Assembly (NCBI RefSeq): GCF_000585355.1
Contig: NZ_KK073873.1
Coordinates: forward strand, 124,001-188,000
DNA length: 64,000 bases
Source of the DNA: Xylanibacter oryzae DSM 17970
Lineage (GTDB): Bacteria; Bacteroidota; Bacteroidia; Bacteroidales; Bacteroidaceae
Reading direction: 5' to 3'
Shown: in pieces, positions 8,905 through 17,561 of the stretch
Layout: each line of letters opens with the position of its first letter
Numbering within the stretch: the first letter of the stretch is position 1
The notes under the pieces: generated by a model
What the model saw: the letters and a program-made list of their open reading frames with translations, nothing else
The model's database searches: none
Told to the model about the DNA's origin: nothing
Position numbers and translations under genes: made by a program

Positions 8905-9376
8905 AATAAAATTACTGTTAGGAAAATTCTACAAAGGGGAAACGACTTCTGACGAAGAACTGAATTTGCGCAATTACTTTTGTGGAGATGATGTAGATGC
9001 CTGCCTATCAGAAGAAAAAGAATTTTTCATAGCATGCCAGAAAGCTTTTTGCCCACCAGATATTGACAAAGATACATTTACAAGTCTCAATAAGAATCTG
9101 TCAAAACATATTGATCAATGGAACATGATTGAAAAAGCATCTCAAAGGAAGGAAAGAACAATAAGTCTTCGTTGGATTGCAGGTGTTGCAGCATCTTTGC
9201 TTATTATATTTTCTTTCAGTTTTTATATAAACAACTATCATCAGAAGACAGAACAAGCAAAACAGAATACATATAATAATCCTCAAGATGCTTATGCTGA
9301 AACTCAGCGGGCGCTTATGAAATTTTCATTGAGTCTTAATAATGGTTTAGACAAAGTTAATAAAATAAATAATTGA
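8891..9376 (+). CDS. Putative membrane anti-sigma factor
   Basis: A 161-residue protein that overlaps the sigma gene by 14 nt. The N-terminal 90 residues are acidic and helical, with a GKFYKGETTSDEELNLRNYF segment like the cytoplasmic sigma-binding region of Bacteroidetes anti-sigma proteins. One transmembrane helix spans about residues 94-112 (WIAGVAASLLIIFSFSFYI). About 48 polar residues remain outside. It has no FecR domain, so it is shorter than the TonB-linked anti-sigma factors. The role is inferred from topology and position; I do not recognise a named family. Confidence 0.6.
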   Translation: MDVNEIKLLLGKFYKGETTSDEELNLRNYFCGDDVDACLSEEKEFFIACQKAFCPPDIDKDTFTSLNKNLSKHIDQWNMIEKASQRKERTISLRWIAGVAASLLIIFSFSFYINNYHQKTEQAKQNTYNNPQDAYAETQRALMKFSLSLNNGLDKVNKINN

Positions 9377-9380
9377 TAAT

Positions 9381-9839
9381 ATGAAAAAAATACTTATTAT
9401 AATAGTTATGGTGTTATCATGCAGCATGATATTTGCCCAGGATGCATTATTTAAAAAATATAGTAATACTAACGGTGTTTCTACTGTTTATATTTCAAAG
9501 GCATTGCTTGGTATGATGCCGAAAATGAATGCGGGAAATAAGGATGTAAGTAAGATTGCCGGAAAACTAGACCGTCTTCAAGTTCTTTCATGTGAGAGAC
9601 CATCTCTGGTGCCAAGCATTAAGAACAACGCAATTGCCTATTACAATAAATATAAGTACGTTGAAATGATGAATCTAAATGAAGATGGAGAAATCACTCT
9701 CATATATGGGAAATCTCATGGTCATGGTAAAAATGAATTTGTATTGCTCTCTATAGAAAAAGATGAAATCAATATAGTTAATATATACGGGAATGTGACT
9801 CTAAAGGATATAAAACAGATTGCTAATCAACGGAACTAA
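9381..9839 (+). CDS. DUF4252 domain-containing exported protein (second copy)
   Basis: A 152-residue exported protein with a signal peptide (residues 4-19, ending IFAQD). It follows the same plan as the protein at 7921: a KYSNTNGVSTVYISKALL start, LDRLQVLSCE, then an ENGEITLIY-like strand (NEDGEITLIYGK), and ends with EINIVNIYGNVTLKDIKQI. It lies 4 nt after the anti-sigma-like gene and is the last member of the four-gene cassette. Two paralogues flanking a sigma/anti-sigma pair suggest they are output, sensor, or both; the function is unknown. Confidence 0.7.
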   Translation: MKKILIIIVMVLSCSMIFAQDALFKKYSNTNGVSTVYISKALLGMMPKMNAGNKDVSKIAGKLDRLQVLSCERPSLVPSIKNNAIAYYNKYKYVEMMNLNEDGEITLIYGKSHGHGKNEFVLLSIEKDEINIVNIYGNVTLKDIKQIANQRN

Positions 9840-9906
9840 ATTAAATTTAATAATCATACTTTTATTATATAGTGAAATTATAAGAGTTTGATTTGCATCA
9901 AGAAAA

Positions 9907-9938
9907 CGGCTGGATCTATCATTATTGTCCGGCTTTTC
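9907..9938 (+). terminator. Terminator of the sigma cassette
   Basis: GGCTGGA (9908-9914) pairs with TCCGGCT (9928-9934) through a stem with two G-U pairs, followed by TTTTC. AAAA before the stem could extend it and let it act in both directions. Confidence 0.7.
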
Positions 9939-9961
9939 ATTGCTAAAACATTGAAACATAG

Positions 9962-9969
9962 TATCTTTG
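9962..9969 (+). promoter_or_regulatory. Promoter (-7 box) of the 32-residue small ORF
   Basis: TATCTTTG with ATTG at 9939-9942 (19-nt spacing). It lies between the upstream terminator and the small ORF, so it defines a separate short transcript of about 210 nt ending at 10187. Confidence 0.75.
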
Positions 9970-10025
9970 CAACGATAAAAGGATTAAAGGATAACAAATT
10001 AAAGTTTTAGAAAGGTAAAAAGATT

Positions 10026-10124
10026 ATGAGTATTTTAGTATTTACAGGATTAACATTTGTTGCATTTGTGTTAGCAACATTATTAGGAATTGCAATTGAC
10101 CTAAAAGTAGAAGGTCGTAGATAA
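10026..10124 (+). CDS. Small membrane protein, 32 residues
   Basis: ATG to TAA encodes MSILVFTGLTFVAFVLATLL, continuing with GIAIDLKVEGRR. One transmembrane helix fills residues 3-23 and a short charged tail (DLKVEGRR) follows, probably cytoplasmic by the positive-inside rule. It has its own -7 box 56 nt upstream, an AGAAAGG ribosome-binding-like stretch, and a terminator 30 nt downstream, so promoter, ORF and terminator make a complete unit with no other gene in it. I know no family for it. It could be a microprotein acting on a membrane complex, or the RNA itself could matter. Confidence 0.6.
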   Translation: MSILVFTGLTFVAFVLATLLGIAIDLKVEGRR

Positions 10125-10153
10125 TTTGAAAATTGATGATTTAATATAAAAGA

Positions 10154-10187
10154 AGAGGCTTTCTAAGTAATGAAAGTCTCTTTTTTT
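10154..10187 (+). terminator. Terminator of the small-ORF transcript
   Basis: AGAGGCTTTC (10154-10163) pairs with GAAAGTCTCT (10172-10181) with one G-U pair, then a run of T to 10187. Confidence 0.85.
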
Positions 10188-10221
10188 ATATTATACAATT
10201 TTATGTTTAAAAATAAATTGG

Positions 10222-10229
10222 TATATTTG
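10222..10229 (+). promoter_or_regulatory. -7 box of the first GH43 gene
   Basis: TATATTTG followed by GCAG, 34 nt before the ATG at 10263. The repeated operator found at the other locus promoters is absent here, so this gene may be expressed independently. It also lies downstream of the in-frame ATG at 10170, which argues for the later start. Confidence 0.7.
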
Positions 10230-10262
10230 CAGCATAATTTTGTGGAGAATAAAAAACTAAGA

Positions 10263-11300
10263 ATGAAAAAATTACTTGCATTGGTTTTGCTAAGCATTAT
10301 ATTTAGTGCATTACAAGCTAAAAAAACATATATCCCCAAAGAAAAGGACATGAAGGCATACCTTATGGTCTTTCATAAAGATGCTACACATGGTTTGTAT
10401 ATGGCTATCAGTCGTGATGGATATACATTTACAGCTCTTAATAATGGTAATCCGGTCATATCCGGTGATACTATAGCTCTGCAAAAGGGTATAAGAGACC
10501 CTCATATATTTCGTGGTCCTGATGGTGCTTTTTATCTGTCCATGACCGATCTTAATATATATGCAAAAAAGGCGGGATACCGAACTACAGACTGGGAACG
10601 GGATGGAAAAGCATTTGGTTGGGGCAACAATCGCGCGCTTGTTCTTATGAAATCGTTTGACCTTATTCATTGGAGTAGAGCGAATATCCGTTTTGATGAG
10701 CTCGATCCATCGTTGGCTGATATAGGATGTGTATGGGCTCCGGAGACTGCCTATGATGATAAAACCGGCCAACTTATGCTATATTACACAATACGCCATG
10801 GAAATGGACTAGATATGCTTTGCTATTCTTATGTAAACAATGATTATAACAAAATAGAAACTCTGCCTAAAGTGCTATTTACATATCCAAAATCTAGTAT
10901 ATCTGCTATTGATGGAGATATAACCAATATTTATGGAAAGTATCATCTTTTCTATTGTTCACATGATGGTACAGCGGGTATTAAGCAGGCTGTCTCGGAT
11001 AGTATTAATACAGGGTATAAATACGACGACAGCTATTATGATATGGAGAAAGGTGGTTGTGAAGCACCTAATGTATGGAAAAGAATAGGAGAAAACAAGT
11101 GGATACTGATGTATGACATATATAGTATTAAACCTAATAATTTTGGCTTCTTAGAAACGAGTGATTTCGTGCATTTTAAAAATTTGGGACGTTTTGACGA
11201 AGGAATAATGAAACGTACTAATTTTACTGAACAAAAGCATGGAGCCGTTGTATGGATTACATCAAAAGAAGCTAAAAGATTAGAAAAATATTGGAAATAG
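10263..11300 (+). CDS. Glycoside hydrolase family 43 protein (arabinosidase-like)
   Basis: 345 residues. A signal peptide covers residues 1-18 (ending LQAKK), followed by a five-bladed propeller of GH43 type. The probable base is the Asp in GIRDPHIFRG (about residue 79), the modulating Asp is in SAIDGDITNIYG (about 219), and the acid Glu is in GGCEAPNVWKR (about 264). The long DLNIYAKK...WGNNRALVLMKS insert resembles the GH43_34-like group of Bacteroidetes arabinosidases. The start at 10263 is preferred over 10170 because the promoter lies between them and the signal peptide begins here. A periplasmic role in removing arabinose is inferred. Confidence 0.75.
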   Translation: MKKLLALVLLSIIFSALQAKKTYIPKEKDMKAYLMVFHKDATHGLYMAISRDGYTFTALNNGNPVISGDTIALQKGIRDPHIFRGPDGAFYLSMTDLNIYAKKAGYRTTDWERDGKAFGWGNNRALVLMKSFDLIHWSRANIRFDELDPSLADIGCVWAPETAYDDKTGQLMLYYTIRHGNGLDMLCYSYVNNDYNKIETLPKVLFTYPKSSISAIDGDITNIYGKYHLFYCSHDGTAGIKQAVSDSINTGYKYDDSYYDMEKGGCEAPNVWKRIGENKWILMYDIYSIKPNNFGFLETSDFVHFKNLGRFDEGIMKRTNFTEQKHGAVVWITSKEAKRLEKYWK

Positions 11301-11552
11301 AAGTCCTGTTTACTTAATAGCCTTTAAATTATCTGGTATGGTACTACTGTAAAGAAAATGTATCGTACTTTCGTCATATTTGTGTTTGTCATTTTTAGTT
11401 TATCTTATTTGTTCGCCTTTAAATTAAAGATATAGGGCCTACATTCATATCTTTTTATAATTTACTAATATACATATATACTTATAAAAAACTAACATTT
11501 AATTGTTTTGATACGTATTGATTGCACTAATTAATATAACTTTTGACTATTA

Positions 11553-11618
11553 TGTAACATATGCGAATGTACGTGTTACAAAGAAAAAAAAGATATATTA
11601 AATAAACTATTACCTTTG
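11553..11618 (+). promoter_or_regulatory. Regulon promoter A (operator half-sites plus -7 box)
   Basis: TGTAACA (11553-11559), 14 bp, TGTTACA (11574-11580), 30 bp, TACCTTTG (11611-11618); the ATG follows at 11638. There is no -33 TTTG, as expected for an activator-dependent promoter. This is the best of six identically spaced sites. The gap from 11301 to 11552 shows no gene and no clear terminator. Confidence 0.8.
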
Positions 11619-11637
11619 CAGCATTAAAATAGTATTT

Positions 11638-13206
11638 ATGAAAAAATATATTTGTTCAATATTGCTGTTGCTCAGTGTTACTGTTTATGGTGGTAATGTG
11701 TTTCATAATCCGGTTTTATGGGCTGATGTTCCAGATCCTGATGTGATACGTGTAGGCAGTGATTATTATATGGTAAGTACAACAATGCATCTTATGCCGG
11801 GGGCACCAATTATGCATTCAAAGGATTTGGTAAATTGGGAGACCGTAAGTTATTTATTCAATAAACTTACTGATTCACCTAAATATGATATGAAAGGTGG
11901 AACTGTTTATGGTCGTGGACAGTGGGCAACTTCTCTAAAGTATTATAAGGGAAAATTTTATGCTCTATTTGCTCCAAATGATTCGCAAGGTGGTAATACA
12001 TATATATATACGACTGATAAACCAGAGAAAGGATGGACACTTCATTCCAGACTTCCTCATTTTCATGATTCTTCGTTTCTTTTTGATGACGATGGAAAAT
12101 TCTATGTCTTTAGCGGTACAGGACGGTTGCAAGAGTTAAATTCTACACTCACAGGTCTTAAAACAGGAGGCGTGGATATGACAGTCTTCAAACGTGATAG
12201 TACTGAAACCGGATTACTGGAAGGCAGTAGAGCTATAAAGCATAATGGGAAATATTATTTATTGATGATATCTTGGCCATATGGAAAACCTCGTAGACAG
12301 GTTTGTTATCGTTCAGATAGTATTACCGGTCCATATGAGAAAAAAGTTATATTGGAAGATAATTTTGCAGGATTCCCTTATGCAGGTCAGGGTACTATTG
12401 TAGATGATACCAAAGGCAATTGGTATGGGGTGATTTTCCAGGACCGTGGTGCTGTTGGGCGTGTTCTTACTCTTATGCCTTGCAGATGGATTGATGGATG
12501 GCCTATGCTTGGTGACGAAAATGGCAAGATTCCGGCTGTTATGAATATACCTGTCCAAGGATATAAGAAAATGCCGCTTGTAGTAAGTGATGATTTTAGC
12601 AGCAGCAAACTAAAGATAAACTGGCAGTGGAATCATAACCCGGTGGATAATTCATGGTCTTTGACCGAACGTAGAGGATTTTTGAGACTCAAGACAAGTC
12701 GAGTCGTTGATAATATTTTTGCAGCTCCCAATACAATATCACAAAGAATGGAAGGACCTCAATGCAGTGCAACTGTTGCAATTGACATAACTCATATGGT
12801 GAATGGTGACAAAGCTGGTTTTGCTGCGTTCAATGGTAATTCAGGCTTACTTACAATTAGTAAGAATGGAAGTAAAACCAGTTTAGTAATGGAGACTGCT
12901 GTTGTTAATCTTTCTGATAGAGATAAAAAGATAGAAAGTGTTGACGTTTCAAAAGAGGATAGCGTAGAGTTGAAGGTTAATAAAATTTATCTTAGAATAG
13001 ATGGAGACTTCCGACTTGGACGTGATATAGCTACATTCTACTACAGTACGGATAATAAAAACTGGAAAAGCATAGGTAAAGAATACAAGATGCAGTTTGA
13101 TTATCGCCGTCTGTTTATGGGCACAAGATATGCCATTTTCAATTATGCCACCGTTTCATCTGGTGGATACATAGATGTAGATAATTTCTCATACAACAAG
13201 AAATAA
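11638..13206 (+). CDS. GH43 beta-xylosidase / alpha-L-arabinofuranosidase
   Basis: 522 residues with a signal peptide (1-18). GH43 propeller at about residues 22-310: base Asp33 in WADVPDPDVIRVG, modulating Asp144 in HFHDSSFLFDDDG, and acid Glu195 in GLLEGSRAIKHNG. The second domain (about 320-520) is a concanavalin-like beta-sandwich common in xylosidases, with NWQWNHNPVDNSWSL at its start and the IFNYATVSSGGYIDVDNF ending. This architecture matches GH43 xylosidases and arabinofuranosidases of Prevotella (GH43_12 group, my best guess). It is transcribed alone from promoter A and converges on the regulator gene 86 nt away. Confidence 0.88.
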   Translation: MKKYICSILLLLSVTVYGGNVFHNPVLWADVPDPDVIRVGSDYYMVSTTMHLMPGAPIMHSKDLVNWETVSYLFNKLTDSPKYDMKGGTVYGRGQWATSLKYYKGKFYALFAPNDSQGGNTYIYTTDKPEKGWTLHSRLPHFHDSSFLFDDDGKFYVFSGTGRLQELNSTLTGLKTGGVDMTVFKRDSTETGLLEGSRAIKHNGKYYLLMISWPYGKPRRQVCYRSDSITGPYEKKVILEDNFAGFPYAGQGTIVDDTKGNWYGVIFQDRGAVGRVLTLMPCRWIDGWPMLGDENGKIPAVMNIPVQGYKKMPLVVSDDFSSSKLKINWQWNHNPVDNSWSLTERRGFLRLKTSRVVDNIFAAPNTISQRMEGPQCSATVAIDITHMVNGDKAGFAAFNGNSGLLTISKNGSKTSLVMETAVVNLSDRDKKIESVDVSKEDSVELKVNKIYLRIDGDFRLGRDIATFYYSTDNKNWKSIGKEYKMQFDYRRLFMGTRYAIFNYATVSSGGYIDVDNFSYNKK

Positions 13207-13292
13207 ATAGTTAGTTAGTTATTGTATAATAGTTGTCAGTTTTAGACAAAAAGTTGTTTTTAGGATATCATATTTAGGTTAATAGATTAATG

Positions 13293-16200
13293 TTAGGCAT
13301 CTCCATTCATTTGGAGATGCTCTTTCATGTATTCACGTGGCGACATACCGTACATATTCTTAAACATAGTAGAGAATGATGCTGTATTGCTGAAACCACA
13401 AGCATACATTACTTCTGTAACATTATGATGCTGACTTGCTAAGAGATTAGCAGCTTGTTTCATTCTTAAGTTGCGTATTAAGTCATGTGGAGTCTGATTG
13501 GTTAGCTCTTTCATCTTACGATGTAAATGCACACGGCTTATACCTACATTTTCGGCTATCATGTCAACACTTAATTCAGAACTGTCAAGATTGTTGTTGA
13601 TTACAGACATAACCTTTTCGAGAAGTCTTTCATCAGGAGATTTCATGTGTACCTCATCGACTTTACTTTCACCTTCTTTGCCTGTAAATTTGTTTTTTAG
13701 CATATTTCGTGCGTTAAGCAAATTTATTATAGTCCTACGCAAAATATCCATATTAAATGGCTTTACAATATATGCGTCAGCACCAGTCTCAAGACCTTCA
13801 AGCCTGTCTTCATCTCTATTTTTAGCAGTAAGTAGTATTACTGGTATATGATTAGTATTAACGTTGCTCTTTATTTTTGTGCATAGAGTGTTACCGTCCA
13901 TTTCGGGCATCATGATGTCACTTATTACCATATCTGGAATGTCTCTAAGTATTGCAGTATGTGCTTCTTTACCATCAGCACATTCAATAATCTTATATTC
14001 ATTACATAGCTCGCTGTTAAGATATGAACGTATTTCCATATCATCTTCTGCTATGATTATAGTTGGCCTCTTTTTATTGAATGTTGTCTTCGTTGGCATT
14101 TCTACAGGACGTACCTCTTCGGTTTCTTCAAAATTATCTATTCCGTAAAGTACAGAGTCTTGGTTGTTGTCGTCATATATCATCTCTTCTGGTTTGAGAT
14201 GGGCATTACCTAATGGTATCGAAACAATAAAGGTACAACCATTGCCGTCTGCATTGTTTTGTGCTGTTATAGTACCGTGATGTAATTCAACTAGAGAACG
14301 TGTTAGGTCAAGTCCTATGCCAGTACCAGCTTGCCTGTCGTTCGTAATTGATGTCGTCTGATAGAAACGCTCGAATATTTTGTTAAGTTTGCTTTCTGGT
14401 ATTCTTTCTCCATCATCACTTACGGATATGCTTACATTTTTGTCGTCATGATTAATTATAATTGAAACCTTTCCACCTGTATGAGTAAACTTAAATGCGT
14501 TTGAGAGTACATTCATAAGGACTTTGTCGAAATTTCCACGATCTATCCATATATTAATATTCTCATCTTTGTGTATAAAATTGAATGATATCTTTTTTGT
14601 TTTGGCTTGTTGCTCAAATAAGGTATAAATCTCGTTAGTGAAAGATATAATATCAGTTTCTTTCATTCTCATGGTCATAAGTCCTTTGTCTATTTTCCTT
14701 AAGTCCATCATCTGGTTTATAAGATGCAGAATACGTTCTGCATTTCGTTTTATTGTAACATAAGCCTCATGACGGTGTGCATCTCCATCTTCTTTCATCA
14801 GAGATAGTAGTGGGGCTACGATAAGTGTCATTGGTGTACGTATTTCATGACTGATATTCATGAAAAAGCGTAGCTTTGCCTCGCTCATCTCTTCTGCATG
14901 TATGTGCTCTTGTAGGCGTAATTTATCTTGTCCCTTACGGCGTAACATATTTTTATACCAAAGTATTATAAATATTACTATCAGGCCGTAGAACATCTTA
15001 GCCCAAATAGAGAAGTACCATGCAGGATTTATTATTACAGTAAATTCTTTTACTTTTGATTCTGTATATCCGTCCATGGCTTTAACCCTAAAATTGTATG
15101 TACCTGGAGATAGATGACTGAATGTAATCTCGTTAGAACCTTGCTGCAACTTTGTCCATTTCTCACCGTTCATACTGTATAAATAAGTGATGCGCTTATC
15201 GTAAGTCATCGTTGAAAGACCAATAGTGAAAGAATTGTCCATGTGATTTAGCTCGAATGTATTTGTATTCATAACACTCGAGTCTGTGATGGTGTAACTA
15301 CCTGATTTCATGCCAGCTGTAACATACTCACCTCCAATTCTAAAATTAGATATATATATAGGTAATTTTGTTCTATACATCTGAATTTTGGATGGATTGA
15401 AAACTGCAATACCTCCCATACCGCCAAATACAATATTGCCATTGCTATCAGTTGATGACACTCCCTCTGAGAATTCATTTCCTTGTAGCCCGTATCCAGC
15501 ATAATAATTAATTATTTTACCATTAGAATTTGTAAGGCAACTTATACCGTGACTAGTACTAACCCAAACATTTCCTTTCCGGTCTGTTTCTATAGCTGAT
15601 ACACTGTTGTCTGATAGTCCATTGTCGGCAGTATACTTTTTGATCTTTCGATTATGTAGATTGATGCAGTACAATACCTCTGGCGTTCCTGTCCATAGGT
15701 TTCCTTTACCATCTTCGCTAATAGCTGCTATAGCTTGATCTGGAAAAATACATGAAATGCCGAATATGCTTTTCCAACTGCCTGTCTTAAGATCAAGACA
15801 ACATAATCCAGCGCTTGTACCTACATAAAGTCTGTTATTGTCTTTTGATAGCAACATCTGTGCTATATAGTTGTTACAGATAGAATTATCCTTGTCATTA
15901 ATTACATTACCATTCTTTTTGTATTCTGTAATTAAATTAGTCTTAAGATTGATTTTTTTTAGTCCATCGCCCATTGTGCCTACCCATAAGTTGTTGTTCT
16001 TATCTATAGCCACGTCAAATACACTTGACGCTCTACCATGGGTACATGGAAGGCGATGATACGAACCGTTATTTCTGTCTATCCATCCACATCCGTCCAT
16101 AAACGAAGCTATCCATATTCTCCCTTTATAATCTTCCGCAATGCCTAGAATTGTAGATGGCATTCCGGCGATGCCTGGTGTAAAATGTTTTTTCAAATGT

Positions 16201-17306
16201 TTGTTTCTATCAAGTATGAACAGCCCATTATTATCTGTAGCTACACATAATGAACCATCTTTAAGAAATTTGGTACACATTACGCACGCATCTCCAATTG
16301 GATTTCCTGCGATTGACTTATATCCAATGAATTCGAATCCTGATTTTTGTACAGGTTGCATGAAAACGCCTTTTTGTAGAAGCCCTATCCAAATATTACC
16401 TGAATGATCCTCTAGTATAGAGTATATTTTACCATGTTCCATATTTACCTCATTGCTATAGAACAAGTCTGCTTTCATGGTTCCGTTAGAAGGCATATAT
16501 TTGTATAGCCCTTTTCCGTTGCTACCAATGAGTATATTGCCATTTCTGTCTACATGTAGAGATGCAATTGGAAGATTTCCAGATTTAGAGATATGTTCGA
16601 ACGAATAATTTTTACGGTTTAGCTTATATAAACCATTGTTTATAGTTGATACATATATATTACCAGTTCTGTCTTTGCAAATATCGTTTAACGAATTTTC
16701 TTCTGGTCCTTTTATCATATGAAGAATATTTTTCCCTACATTTATGTAGCCAGAGCCTTTATCTTGTGTAACTATCCATATGCGTCCAGATGAATCTTCA
16801 ACCATTTTCTTGGTATAATCAGCATTATGACCGGCTATTGGTATTTGTTTGGCTTTCATTTCGCCTTGCATTTTTAGAATGCCGTGCCCTGAAGTTCCTA
16901 TAAGGATATCTCCTTTTTTTGTTTGATAAATGCAATTTATGTAGCATGATATCTTATGGTTATGGATATCTCTAGTGTCTATTGTAATAAAATGATCATT
17001 GTGGAATAGCTGTAATGCATTGTTAAGTCCGATGTACATATTGTTTTTACGGTCCTGCATTAGGCAATTGACAACATTACCAGCTAGATTACTGTTACTT
17101 TTCTTGAATATGTGAAATTGATAGCCGTCGTATACGTTTAGGCCATTATGAGTACCTATCCATATACGTCCGTTACGATCTTGGCAGAGTGAATTGATGA
17201 GACTACTTGACAGCTGTTTGTCTGTGTCGAATAATAAACCTGTCTGCGCTTTAATGGAAATTGAAAACATACAGACAGCAATAAATAGTATCGATTTTAC
17301 CTTCAT
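13293..17306 (-). CDS. Hybrid two-component system sensor/regulator (HTCS) of the xylan locus
   Basis: 1337 residues from the chosen start. Signal peptide 1-21. The periplasmic sensor is two seven-bladed propellers made of Reg_prop repeats (GRIWIGTHNGL-type words recur over about 30-640). A Y_Y_Y domain lies near 680-755 (GTYNFRVKAMDGYTE), with one TM helix near 765-785. Then come the kinase with phospho-His820 (SHEIRTP), an ATPase domain (GTGIGLDLTRSL, about 985), a receiver with Asp1130 (ISDIMMPEMDG) and a C-terminal AraC-type HTH. Such proteins bind an imported oligosaccharide and activate their own polysaccharide locus. The frame opens at 17363, but the promoter at 17333-17364 requires the start at 17306. 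It is the only regulator in the locus, divergent from GH3. Confidence 0.95.
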   Translation of the reverse strand: MKVKSILFIAVCMFSISIKAQTGLLFDTDKQLSSSLINSLCQDRNGRIWIGTHNGLNVYDGYQFHIFKKSNSNLAGNVVNCLMQDRKNNMYIGLNNALQLFHNDHFITIDTRDIHNHKISCYINCIYQTKKGDILIGTSGHGILKMQGEMKAKQIPIAGHNADYTKKMVEDSSGRIWIVTQDKGSGYINVGKNILHMIKGPEENSLNDICKDRTGNIYVSTINNGLYKLNRKNYSFEHISKSGNLPIASLHVDRNGNILIGSNGKGLYKYMPSNGTMKADLFYSNEVNMEHGKIYSILEDHSGNIWIGLLQKGVFMQPVQKSGFEFIGYKSIAGNPIGDACVMCTKFLKDGSLCVATDNNGLFILDRNKHLKKHFTPGIAGMPSTILGIAEDYKGRIWIASFMDGCGWIDRNNGSYHRLPCTHGRASSVFDVAIDKNNNLWVGTMGDGLKKINLKTNLITEYKKNGNVINDKDNSICNNYIAQMLLSKDNNRLYVGTSAGLCCLDLKTGSWKSIFGISCIFPDQAIAAISEDGKGNLWTGTPEVLYCINLHNRKIKKYTADNGLSDNSVSAIETDRKGNVWVSTSHGISCLTNSNGKIINYYAGYGLQGNEFSEGVSSTDSNGNIVFGGMGGIAVFNPSKIQMYRTKLPIYISNFRIGGEYVTAGMKSGSYTITDSSVMNTNTFELNHMDNSFTIGLSTMTYDKRITYLYSMNGEKWTKLQQGSNEITFSHLSPGTYNFRVKAMDGYTESKVKEFTVIINPAWYFSIWAKMFYGLIVIFIILWYKNMLRRKGQDKLRLQEHIHAEEMSEAKLRFFMNISHEIRTPMTLIVAPLLSLMKEDGDAHRHEAYVTIKRNAERILHLINQMMDLRKIDKGLMTMRMKETDIISFTNEIYTLFEQQAKTKKISFNFIHKDENINIWIDRGNFDKVLMNVLSNAFKFTHTGGKVSIIINHDDKNVSISVSDDGERIPESKLNKIFERFYQTTSITNDRQAGTGIGLDLTRSLVELHHGTITAQNNADGNGCTFIVSIPLGNAHLKPEEMIYDDNNQDSVLYGIDNFEETEEVRPVEMPTKTTFNKKRPTIIIAEDDMEIRSYLNSELCNEYKIIECADGKEAHTAILRDIPDMVISDIMMPEMDGNTLCTKIKSNVNTNHIPVILLTAKNRDEDRLEGLETGADAYIVKPFNMDILRRTIINLLNARNMLKNKFTGKEGESKVDEVHMKSPDERLLEKVMSVINNNLDSSELSVDMIAENVGISRVHLHRKMKELTNQTPHDLIRNLRMKQAANLLASQHHNVTEVMYACGFSNTASFSTMFKNMYGMSPREYMKEHLQMNGDA

Positions 17307-17332
17307 GATTTGGTCTAAAGTTATACAGATTG

Positions 17333-17364
17333 CAAATATAGATATTATATTTTTATTTGCCAAA
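17333..17364 (-). promoter_or_regulatory. HTCS gene promoter
   Basis: On the minus strand TTTG (17361-17364), 20 bp, then TATATTTG (17333-17340), followed by the start at 17306. It has a good -33 box, unlike the locus promoters, and no TGTAACA at the 30-bp position, so expression is probably constitutive rather than self-activated. Confidence 0.8.
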
Positions 17365-17400
17365 ATATGATATGATAACTTTCGTTATTTTTGTTAACTA

Positions 17401-17428
17401 TGTAACGCTTCACAAAAAAAATGTTTCA
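17401..17428. promoter_or_regulatory. Extra operator-like site between HTCS and GH3
   Basis: TGTAACG (17401-17407), 14 bp, TGTTTCA (17422-17428). The half-sites and 14-bp gap match the regulon operators, but it is 81 bp from the GH3 -7 box, so it is an upstream second site if it is real. Confidence 0.4.
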
Positions 17429-17451
17429 ATAACTTTCTTATTTGCCGTATT

Positions 17452-17517
17452 TGATATATAGTGAAAAGTAAATGAAACATTAAAAACAGTATGTTATTTG
17501 GCATTTGACTAACTTTG
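17452..17517 (+). promoter_or_regulatory. Regulon promoter B (GH3-GH51)
   Basis: TGATATA (17452-17458), 14 bp, TGAAACA (17473-17479), 30 bp, TAACTTTG (17510-17517); the ATG follows at 17562. It would drive GH3 and GH51 together. Confidence 0.7.
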
Positions 17518-17561
17518 CAAAATAAACTTACAGATATTACATAATCTTATATACTTTTGAT

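Noticed and set aside
10170..10262. Upstream start for the first GH43 gene
   Set aside because: The -7 box at 10222-10229 is inside this extension and the signal peptide begins at 10263.
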